Below, one piece after another: positions 1-5,064 of a stretch of 5,064 nt of DNA. The DNA comes from Muribaculaceae bacterium (GTDB lineage: Bacteria; Bacteroidota; Bacteroidia; Bacteroidales; Muribaculaceae). A model generated the notes under the pieces. That model was not told where the DNA came from and made no database searches. It saw only the letters and a program-made list of their open reading frames with translations. Location: positions 49,084 through 54,147 of the forward strand of contig JABUUJ010000013.1 of NCBI GenBank assembly GCA_021443235.1, written 5' to 3'. The translations under genes were made by a program, and so were the position numbers. Position 1 is the stretch's first letter. Each line of letters opens with the position of its first letter.

Positions 1-38
1 CCAGCGAGCGTCAATGCTAATAATTTATGTAGTTTCAT
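1..38 (-). CDS. Start of a secreted or lipoprotein gene, cut by the left edge
   Basis: An ATG at 38-36 on the minus strand opens a frame that reads MKLHKLLALTLAG to the edge of the window. The last codon is incomplete, but its first two bases (GG) specify Gly. A short basic start followed by a Leu/Ala-rich stretch is what the beginning of a Sec signal peptide looks like. The ATG lies 23 bases after the stop of the CBM26 lipoprotein, matching the 21 and 22 base gaps between the other genes, so it is probably the next gene of the same operon. In starch-type loci this place is often held by a surface or periplasmic alpha-amylase (GH13) or another glycan-binding lipoprotein. That is expectation from known loci, not something visible in 12 codons. 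The product cannot be named from this window. Confidence 0.6.
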   Translation of the reverse strand, partial: MKLHKLLALTLA

Positions 39-61
39 AATAATGAGTCGTTAACGAGTGG
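39..61 (-). other. 23-base intergenic spacer before the cut-off gene
   Basis: An AT-rich gap between the stop of the CBM26 lipoprotein and the next ATG. The start is preceded by CATTATT and has no purine-rich Shine-Dalgarno sequence, as is usual in Bacteroidota. It contains the 10-base palindrome TCGTTAACGA, but the possible stem is only three base pairs around a TTAA loop, too weak to call a terminator. There is no room for an independent promoter outside the upstream gene. Confidence 0.6.
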
Positions 62-1543
62 TTATTTTCTCTTTTTATTGGTTTTCTTGATGGCGCCTTG
101 CGGCATAGGAATCTCAACGCACGACGAGCTGGTAATCTCAAAGCAATAGTCACGGTCGGCGGTGATAGTGCAGGCGTCAAACTGCACGCCGCCATTGTTG
201 TTGTTGAAAATGAGGTTCTGCGTCTCGCCACGGCCTTGCATTGTGAACATGAGCATCGGAGTACCTGCCACAGTCACGGCAGTGCCTACTTGTCCGGGCC
301 AACCGCCGAAGAGTTCGGCGTCGCCCCACGCATAGAGTGCCACGGCATCCCAGCCGGTGTTGTTTTTCACATAGATGTGATACTCGGTGGCGGGTTCAGG
401 CTCGGGATCGGGACCGGGGTCGGGTCCGGGTGGATTCTCGGGGTCAATCTCAACGCCCTTGGTGCCGTCGCTGCTGAAGTAGTAATGGCGGTCGAGGGTA
501 ACGTAGGCAAGGTCAAACTGCTTGCCGCCGTTATTGTTGTTGAGGATGATGTTGTAGCCCAGGCCCACGTTGGCCTCGCCAGTGTCGAAGTACTTGTACT
601 TCACGCCCTTGATGGTCACTTCGCCAGTGGGTAGAGCGCCAGGCCATCCGCCGAAGAGCTCGGGCATATCGCTTGCCCAGCCATACATTGCCAGGGCCTC
701 CCAGCCGCTGTTGTCGGCAATGAAGATTGCAAAGCCGTCGTGCACGATTTTCTCGTCCTCGCCAATCTCGGTTATACCCTCGTCGGTGAGACGCAGGTAG
801 ATGTCGTGGTCGAGGGTCCACGCTTTGGGAGCGTCAAACTGCTTGCCGCCGTTATTGTTGTTGAGGATGAGGTTGTAGGTAAGTCCCTTGTTGGCCTCGC
901 CCGAATCAAAGTACTTGTACTTCACGCCATTGATGGTGACTGTGCCAGTGGGCTTGATGCCGGGCCAACCGCCGAAGAGCTCGGGCAGGTCGCTGCCCCA
1001 AGCATAGAGAGCGATATCGCCCCACGACGACTGGTCGTCGACAAATACAGCATATCCATCGTGCACAATCTCCTCGGGGTCGACGGGCTTGTCAAAGTAG
1101 GCTTTCCAGCGTTGTGCGGTGATGGTGGCGCGTGCCCCCACACCGGGGTCCTCGGTGTGGATGACGGTGTCGTTGAGCAGTGTGCGCTCCACGCCTTGGT
1201 TCACGCTCACCAGGTGGTAGCCATCGGCGAGCGAAGTGCCGGGTTGCATGTCCTCGGGGAAGATGTAGATGCCCCACTTGATGTCGTTGGCACGGCATTT
1301 CTCGAGTTGCCAGCGCACGTCTTTCACGGCCTCGGAGTCGTTGTTGCCGTTAAACACGCCGCTGATGTAGATCTGGTCGGTGGCAACGGTGCCTTGTGGC
1401 ACTATTACCTCAATGAGTTTAGCGTCGGAGCGCAGATTGAACTGCGGGTACTCGTGGTCAAACACGATTTCTTCCTTGGTGCAACCAGTAGCAAGCACTA
1501 CCAGCAGCAAGAGGGAGAATATACTTAATATCTTGGTTTTCAT
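62..1543 (-). CDS. Surface lipoprotein with three CBM26-type starch-binding modules (SusE/SusF-like role)
   Basis: This 493-residue protein is probably an outer-membrane lipoprotein that holds starch or another alpha-glucan at the cell surface. Residues 1-20 form a lipoprotein signal (KTK, a Leu/Val-rich core, then LATG) with Cys21 as the lipidated residue. Cys21 is followed by TKEE, whose acidic residues resemble the surface-export signal of Bacteroidota lipoproteins. Residues 31-150 are a domain I cannot name. Residues 160-262 and 266-366 are two closely similar modules, and 387-477 a third, more divergent one after a Pro-rich linker. Each has the pattern GW or SW, a Tyr-x-Trp, LFGGWPG and NNNNGG followed by QFD, recognised as CBM26-like. 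The Trp/Tyr residues are the likely glucan-stacking positions. The protein ends in a basic tail (KKTNKKRK). It follows susD by 22 bases, the position of susE in the B. thetaiotaomicron operon, but its modules differ from the SusE/SusF fold families, so no sus symbol is given. No enzyme domain is seen. Confidence 0.88.
   Translation of the reverse strand: MKTKILSIFSLLLLVVLATGCTKEEIVFDHEYPQFNLRSDAKLIEVIVPQGTVATDQIYISGVFNGNNDSEAVKDVRWQLEKCRANDIKWGIYIFPEDMQPGTSLADGYHLVSVNQGVERTLLNDTVIHTEDPGVGARATITAQRWKAYFDKPVDPEEIVHDGYAVFVDDQSSWGDIALYAWGSDLPELFGGWPGIKPTGTVTINGVKYKYFDSGEANKGLTYNLILNNNNGGKQFDAPKAWTLDHDIYLRLTDEGITEIGEDEKIVHDGFAIFIADNSGWEALAMYGWASDMPELFGGWPGALPTGEVTIKGVKYKYFDTGEANVGLGYNIILNNNNGGKQFDLAYVTLDRHYYFSSDGTKGVEIDPENPPGPDPGPDPEPEPATEYHIYVKNNTGWDAVALYAWGDAELFGGWPGQVGTAVTVAGTPMLMFTMQGRGETQNLIFNNNNGGVQFDACTITADRDYCFEITSSSCVEIPMPQGAIKKTNKKRK
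113..385 (-). repeat. CBM26-like module C, divergent (residues 387-477)
   Basis: Third module. It retains GW (397-398), Tyr404, Trp406, LFGGWPG (411-417) and NNNNGG (447-452) followed by VQFD. It has lost two residues before LFGG, and the YKYFDxGEAN segment is replaced by MLMFTMQGRGE. It contains three cysteines (458, 467, 475), whereas modules A and B have none. It is probably still a starch-binding module, perhaps with different affinity or ligand preference; that last point is inference. Confidence 0.7.
386..445 (-). other. Pro/Asp/Gly/Glu-rich linker between modules B and C
   Basis: Residues 367-386 are made mostly of Pro with Asp, Gly and Glu (PGPDPGPDPEPEP). Such stretches are extended, fairly rigid and acidic and usually separate binding domains. 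The DNA is a run of short imperfect GGGTCC- and GGGATC-like units, so its length could vary between strains by slippage. No such linker lies between modules A and B. Confidence 0.8.
446..748 (-). repeat. CBM26-like module B (residues 266-366)
   Basis: Second module, following module A almost without a linker (only GEDEK between). Key residues are Trp281, Tyr287, Trp289, LFGGWPG (296-302), YKYFDTGEAN (316-325) and NNNNGG (335-340) followed by KQFD. It is the closest relative of module A in both protein and DNA, including stretches of identical bases, which points to tandem duplication within the gene. The last third (after QFD) is less similar to A than the rest. Confidence 0.8.
512..549 (-). 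repeat. 38-base direct repeat, copy in module B
   Basis: These 38 bases are identical to 833-870, exactly 321 bases away. They encode the ILNNNNGGKQFD region of the module. A diverged third copy begins near 174 in module C. This is a within-gene duplication, not a mobile element. Confidence 0.9.
758..1066 (-). repeat. CBM26-like module A (residues 160-262)
   Basis: First of three modules. Key residues are Trp174, Tyr180, Trp182, the LFGGWPG motif (189-195), YKYFDSGEAN (209-218) and NNNNGG (228-233) followed by KQFD. It matches module B at a constant offset of 107 residues (321 bases) through most of its length. The aromatic residues are the likely sugar-stacking positions by analogy with CBM26; exact contacts cannot be assigned from sequence alone. 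Confidence 0.8.
833..870 (-). repeat. 38-base direct repeat, copy in module A
   Basis: Identical to 512-549. Further shared blocks at the same 321-base offset are 648-666 with 969-987 (19 bases, the LFGGW region) and the stretch around 590-607 with 911-928 (KYKYF region). Together they show that modules A and B arose by tandem duplication or are kept alike by recombination. Confidence 0.9.
1094..1453 (-). other. N-terminal domain of the CBM26 lipoprotein, unassigned
   Basis: Residues 31-150 lie between the lipidated Cys and the first CBM26-like module. Visible landmarks are IYISGVFNG (58-66), WQLEKC (78-83), KWGIYIFPEDM (89-99), LADGYHLVS (105-113) and QRWKAYFD (144-151). The spacing suggests a beta-rich domain. 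From memory, similar regions occur at the start of other Bacteroidales surface lipoproteins that carry CBM26 modules, so it may be a stalk or an additional glycan-binding domain. SusE and SusF have an Ig-like N-terminal domain in this position, but I see no clear match to it. Confidence 0.55.
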
Positions 1544-1565
1544 ACCTATAATAGTGCTTTATTGA
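1544..1565 (-). other. 22-base spacer between the susD-like and CBM26 lipoprotein genes
   Basis: An AT-rich gap ending in TATAGGT just before the ATG. There is no convincing Shine-Dalgarno sequence and no hairpin. The short gap supports co-transcription. Confidence 0.6.
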
Positions 1566-3368
1566 TTAATAATTGGGATTCTGGACCAGGCCAGGGTTAA
1601 CCATCAGCGCCGATGCGGGCAGAGGATACCACTCATACTTGCGGTCGCGCTTGGCGGGAAGCTGGCGGTCGGCCTCGGTGGCGCGTCCAAAGAACCACCA
1701 CTGGCCCTGGGTGAACTTGTCGAAGCGGCGCAGGTCGGTGCGACGGCGGCGACCCTCGTTGAGGAACTCAAGTCCCCACTCGCTCAGCATCCAGTCCATG
1801 TCAAAGGCAGTGAAGCCGGGACCGGGTTTCTCGACATCGCTCTTGTTGGCGAAATAGCGGCCACGCACTTTGTTTACAATATCCTTGGCTGCACCGGCAT
1901 CGCCTGCGCGCATCTTGCACTCGGCGAGGGTGTAGTAGGCCTCGGCGAGGCGGAACTCCACCTCGTCAATGTCTTGGAAGTCTTTTCCTTGGCTCTCGGG
2001 AAGCATGGGATACTTAATCATGCGGATGCCCGAGTTGGTCTCTCCCCAGCGAGGCGACATCACTACTTCGAGGTTGCGGCCTTTGTTCTGGAAGGTGCCC
2101 AGCTGGTCCACATAGACGAGATCCTGGTCTTGGCGGTCGGCATCGGCCTTGAGAGCCTCGCCCTTGCCAAAGTTGGCCTTGAATGCACCCTTGAGGAAGA
2201 GTCCCTTGTACTCGCCAGTGGTCTCGTCGAAGACGTAGTTCTGCTTGCGCACGTCGTTGTCGTTGAGACGGTCCCACACGCCACCCAGCTTGTCGCCGTA
2301 GTCAAAGATGAAGCTCTTGGGGTTGTCGGTGCCGCCCTGTGGCAACACTGTTCCCGAGTTGTCCTTAGATGGCGCGATGATGCAGCAGTTCCATCCACTC
2401 TGCGAGTAGGTGCCGCCAATGTATTTCCAGATGTTGCCCTGTGAGTCGAGGAAGGGCATGTTGCGCATCCAGCCTGTGTTGAGTTGTCCGTTTTCCTCGG
2501 CAAACGCGAATATTACCTCGGGACACTTGTTGTTTTCATATCCGTAGACATCGCGATAGTCATTGGCAAGGCTGTAGGTACCGTAATTGCCGTCGATAAT
2601 CTCTTGTGCCAGCGTAGCGCACTCGTCGTAGTGCTTTTCGCCGATGAACACCTCGCTGTTGAGCAGCAGGCGCATCTTGATGATGCGGTTGGTGGCCTGA
2701 TTCATGCGGTTGCGAGTGGCGCTTGTGCCGTCTTCCTTCATCAGATAGGGGTAAGACTCGTCGAGCTCCTTAACCAGGAAGTCGTAGATCTTCTTGCAGC
2801 CGATGTTGAAGTCGGGGTCGGCCGAGCCAGGGATTTCGCCCGAGGCCACGCTGGTGTTGAGAGGCAGCGCGCCTCCCCACAGCTCAAAGTTGTTGTAGTA
2901 GGCCCAAGCGCGCAGAGTGCGCACCTCAGAGATATACATCTGTTTCTTGTCCTCGGTGATGCCTATCGCCGATGCATTGATGTTATGGAGGTCGTTGATG
3001 AGCACGTTGCTCAGTCCGATGGTGGTCCAAGCCTTTTCCCATGCCGAGCGAATGATTTTAGACTCAGAGGTCCAGGTGTGGGTAGATAGCACGTATTTTT
3101 CGGCCTCGTCATAGCCCCACAGGCCTCCGTTCCACACTCGCCACGAGATTTGGTCGGCGGGGAACTCCTGCAGATACCAGAAGTACTCGCAGAAGCCCAT
3201 TGCGGCATTGTTGTAGATAGGTGCCACGGCGCCCTTCACGGCCATCTCGTCCTGATAATATACACCAGCGTCGATGCGGTCAAATACCTTCTCGTCAAGG
3301 TTGGTGCAGGCGGTGGAGGCCATGAGCAGGCCTGCCGCCATTGCTATAGTAGATAATTTCTTATTCAT
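1566..3368 (-). CDS. SusD/RagB-family glycan-binding outer-membrane lipoprotein
   Basis: This 600-residue lipoprotein should sit as a hinged lid on the SusC-like barrel encoded just upstream and capture oligosaccharides before import. The signal peptide is residues 1-20 with lipobox STA-Cys21, followed by TNLDEKVFD, a typical SusD beginning. Family landmarks follow in order: FPADQ (69-73); EVRTLRAWAYYNNFELWGG (148-166), the first TPR-like helix pair; a central variable region (about 280-430) rich in Trp and Gly, where ligand contacts usually lie; FRLAEAYYTLAECKMRAGD (472-490), a TPR-like repeat; WGLEFLNEGRRRRTDLRRF (531-549), the family's Glu-Gly-Arg-rich helix; and YPLPASAL with NPGLVQNPNY at the end, the usual C-terminus. 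Length is within or slightly above the family range. The ATG at 3368 is supported by the signal peptide and by lying 21 bases after the susC-like stop. The substrate cannot be read from the sequence; the neighbouring CBM26 protein suggests alpha-glucans. I give no symbol because susD implies the specific B. thetaiotaomicron starch gene. Confidence 0.95.
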   Translation of the reverse strand: MNKKLSTIAMAAGLLMASTACTNLDEKVFDRIDAGVYYQDEMAVKGAVAPIYNNAAMGFCEYFWYLQEFPADQISWRVWNGGLWGYDEAEKYVLSTHTWTSESKIIRSAWEKAWTTIGLSNVLINDLHNINASAIGITEDKKQMYISEVRTLRAWAYYNNFELWGGALPLNTSVASGEIPGSADPDFNIGCKKIYDFLVKELDESYPYLMKEDGTSATRNRMNQATNRIIKMRLLLNSEVFIGEKHYDECATLAQEIIDGNYGTYSLANDYRDVYGYENNKCPEVIFAFAEENGQLNTGWMRNMPFLDSQGNIWKYIGGTYSQSGWNCCIIAPSKDNSGTVLPQGGTDNPKSFIFDYGDKLGGVWDRLNDNDVRKQNYVFDETTGEYKGLFLKGAFKANFGKGEALKADADRQDQDLVYVDQLGTFQNKGRNLEVVMSPRWGETNSGIRMIKYPMLPESQGKDFQDIDEVEFRLAEAYYTLAECKMRAGDAGAAKDIVNKVRGRYFANKSDVEKPGPGFTAFDMDWMLSEWGLEFLNEGRRRRTDLRRFDKFTQGQWWFFGRATEADRQLPAKRDRKYEWYPLPASALMVNPGLVQNPNY

Positions 3369-3389
3369 AATTGTAATGGTTCAATGTGA
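3369..3389 (-). other. 21-base spacer between the susC-like and susD-like genes
   Basis: A short gap, AT-rich near the start (ACAATT before the ATG), with no Shine-Dalgarno sequence and no terminator. SusC and SusD partners are normally co-transcribed, and this spacing fits. Confidence 0.6.
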
Positions 3390-5064
3390 TTACTTGAAAC
3401 GGAAAGTGATGCCCAGGGCCAGTGAGGTGGCGTTGGGATAAGCGCTGTTGGTGTCTACGCCGGGGGTGATGCCCGTTGACGACACGGTAGAGGGATCGTT
3501 GCCCGAGTACTTGGTGAGTGTGAACAGGTTCTTGGCTGCCAGATATATGCGCAGACCTTGAACGTGCTTGCGGTTCTTGATGGGCACGTTGTAGCCCAGT
3601 GTCACGTTCTGCAACTTGAAGTAGTTGCCATTCTCGAGGAAGAACGACGAGATGACGCCACCGCCCGACCAGATGTAGGAGTCGTCCAGATAGGCGCTGC
3701 GCAGCACGTTGTCGGTGCCACAGCCTTGCAGTCCCATGCCATACTTGCGCATGTTGAAAATCTTGTAGCCAAATGCGCCGCTGAACATGAAGCTCAGGTC
3801 AAAGTCGCGATAGGTAAAGCTGTTGTTCCATGTGAGGAAGTGCTTGGGAGCGCCGTTGCCAATGATGACCTTGTCCTCGGGCTTGGCCTCAGACGTGAGC
3901 ACGCGGTCGCCATACTGGTTATAGACGAGCATGTTCTTGTTCTCGTCAACGCCGGCATACTTGTATCCGTAGAACTGGCCAATCTGGCCGCCTTCCTGCA
4001 CGCGGAAGAAATACTCGGTAGTTCCCACACCGGGTTTCTGATACAGGTCGAGGTAAGATGCCTTGTATATGTCGCTCGAGAGCTTGGTGAGCTTGGTAGT
4101 GCCGTAAGAGTAGTTCACTCCAGTGGTCCAGCGGAAATTCTTGTTGCGCACTGCGTCAAAGTCGAGTGTGAGCTCAATACCGGTGTTCTTGGTGGTGCCC
4201 ACATTGACAAGGATTGACGAGTAGACATAGGGGGGCTGGGGAGCGGTGTAGTTATAGAGCAAGTCCTCGCTGCGGCGGTCAAAATACTCGATAGAACCGC
4301 GCAGGCGGTTGTAGATGGCGAAGTCAACACCAATGTTGATGCTCTTGAGTTTCTCCCATCCCAGCTCAGGGTTGGCATTAGACGAGGGAGCATAGCCCGA
4401 CACCCACGCGCCGTCGATGAAATAAGAACCTGCGCCCGAGTAGGTCGAGATTGACTTATAGGAGTCAAAGTCGCTACGACCTGTAACACCGTAAGACACA
4501 CGTGGTTTCAAGCTCTGTACCTCGTCTTTGTAGGGCTCAAGGAACGACAGGTTGGCAAGCTCGACTGCCACCGAAGCCGCAGGGAAATTACCCCATTTCT
4601 TGTCTTTACCAAACTTGGTGCTACCCTCGCGACGCAACGATGCCGATGCCATCACGATATTGTTCCAGTTATAGTTGACACGTCCAAAGAAACCGACGAG
4701 TGTTGACTCGGTCTTGCCGGCATACATGTTGGCGAGGCCTTCCTTGAGGTAGCTGCCCGAGCCGATGTTGTGCCACAGCATGTTGTCGAATGTGAAGTCG
4801 TTGTTCTGGCAGAACTGCTGTTCCCAGTTGCTGCGCTCATAGGAGTAGCCGGCGAGCACTTTCACATTGTGTGAGCCAAGGTTGAGGTCATAGTTGAAGG
4901 TCCACTCCAGGCGGTTGGTCCACCACTTCTGGCTGGTGATTGACGCGCGTCCCTTGTAGCCGTTCCAGAACGACTCGCCCGAGTTTGACGGGGTGTAGTA
5001 GTCGCTCTTGAGGTCGTTGTAGTGCAGCGAGTAGCTCAGGTCGGTGTAGAGTTTGTGCTTCTCG
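3390..5064 (-). CDS. SusC/RagA-family TonB-dependent outer-membrane transporter, C-terminal part
   Basis: The gene is cut by the right edge; 557 residues are present, roughly the C-terminal half of a family that is usually near 1000 residues. The signal peptide, carboxypeptidase-like domain, TonB box and plug lie outside the window. The frame is open to the last base and reads EKHKLYTDLSYSLHYND at the edge, so the GTG at 4865 is an internal Val codon, not a start. What remains is beta-barrel with SusC-family landmarks (numbering within the fragment): HNVKVLAGYSYE (65-76), GFFGRVNYNW (124-133), SLRREGSTKFG (142-152), WGNFPAAS (157-164), LKPRVSYGVTG (185-195), NPELGWE (231-237), NVGTTKNTGIEL (287-298), NGNYFKLQNVTLGY (478-491) and a final strand ending ITFRFK. 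It would import oligosaccharides using TonB-ExbBD energy, together with the SusD-like protein encoded 21 bases downstream. Substrate specificity cannot be read from this part. Confidence 0.95.
   Translation of the reverse strand, partial: EKHKLYTDLSYSLHYNDLKSDYYTPSNSGESFWNGYKGRASITSQKWWTNRLEWTFNYDLNLGSHNVKVLAGYSYERSNWEQQFCQNNDFTFDNMLWHNIGSGSYLKEGLANMYAGKTESTLVGFFGRVNYNWNNIVMASASLRREGSTKFGKDKKWGNFPAASVAVELANLSFLEPYKDEVQSLKPRVSYGVTGRSDFDSYKSISTYSGAGSYFIDGAWVSGYAPSSNANPELGWEKLKSINIGVDFAIYNRLRGSIEYFDRRSEDLLYNYTAPQPPYVYSSILVNVGTTKNTGIELTLDFDAVRNKNFRWTTGVNYSYGTTKLTKLSSDIYKASYLDLYQKPGVGTTEYFFRVQEGGQIGQFYGYKYAGVDENKNMLVYNQYGDRVLTSEAKPEDKVIIGNGAPKHFLTWNNSFTYRDFDLSFMFSGAFGYKIFNMRKYGMGLQGCGTDNVLRSAYLDDSYIWSGGGVISSFFLENGNYFKLQNVTLGYNVPIKNRKHVQGLRIYLAAKNLFTLTKYSGNDPSTVSSTGITPGVDTNSAYPNATSLALGITFRFK

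Noticed and set aside
48..57. Palindrome TCGTTAACGA after the lipoprotein stop as a terminator or operator
   Set aside because: The hairpin would have a three-base-pair stem and no U-rich tract, and the next gene begins within 23 bases. A 10-base palindrome can occur by chance.
393..441. GC-rich short repeats as a CRISPR or regulatory repeat array
   Set aside because: The units are in frame, encode the Pro-rich linker, and have no unique spacers.
740..1528. Long plus-strand open frame (262 codons) opposite the CBM26 lipoprotein gene, and similar ones at 98-634 and 3558-4217
   Set aside because: They lie wholly antisense to well-supported genes. The sense genes rarely use TTA, CTA or TCA codons, which leaves the opposite strand open. 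Their translations are Val/Ala/Leu-rich with no recognisable domain.
4230..4245. G-rich run near a Pro-rich segment of the SusC-like gene as a possible frameshift site
   Set aside because: The reading frame is intact on both sides and encodes APQPPYVYSS with family-typical sequence before and after it.
4863..4865. Possible GTG start of the SusC-like protein
   Set aside because: The frame stays open to the right edge, and the upstream residues continue a SusC-type barrel (NLGSHNVKVLAGYS), so this GTG is an internal Val codon.

Overview
The window looks like part of a polysaccharide utilisation locus from a Bacteroidales bacterium. It carries a SusC-like TonB-dependent transporter, a SusD-like glycan-binding lipoprotein and a third surface lipoprotein, all on the minus strand. 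The lipoprotein signals, the SusC/SusD pairing and the lack of clear Shine-Dalgarno sequences all fit Bacteroidota. The coding DNA is fairly GC-rich while the spacers are AT-rich, which by eye suggests a Muribaculaceae- or Prevotella-like gut bacterium. That placement is inference; nothing here fixes a genus.

Layout in transcription order, right to left. From 5064 to 3390 is the C-terminal 557 residues of a SusC-like outer-membrane transporter, whose N-terminus lies beyond the right edge. From 3368 to 1566 is a complete 600-residue SusD-like lipoprotein. From 1543 to 62 is a complete 493-residue lipoprotein with an N-terminal domain I cannot name, followed by three copies of a CBM26-type starch-binding module. 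The third copy has diverged and sits behind a Pro/Asp/Gly/Glu linker. From 38 to the left edge are the first 12 codons of a further gene, beginning with what looks like a signal peptide. The spacers are 21, 22 and 23 bases, so the four genes are probably one operon, with its promoter outside the window to the right.

Proposed working: the SusC barrel and SusD lid import oligosaccharides across the outer membrane, and the triple-CBM26 lipoprotein holds starch or a related alpha-glucan at the surface, the role of SusE/SusF in the Bacteroides thetaiotaomicron starch system. The cut-off downstream gene is where a secreted alpha-amylase or another surface protein would be expected. Starch as substrate rests on the CBM26 assignment alone, since no enzyme is visible.

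I see no RNA gene, mobile element, CRISPR array, convincing promoter or terminator, and no clearly new biological system. The most informative features are the internally duplicated binding modules and the start of a gene at the left edge.
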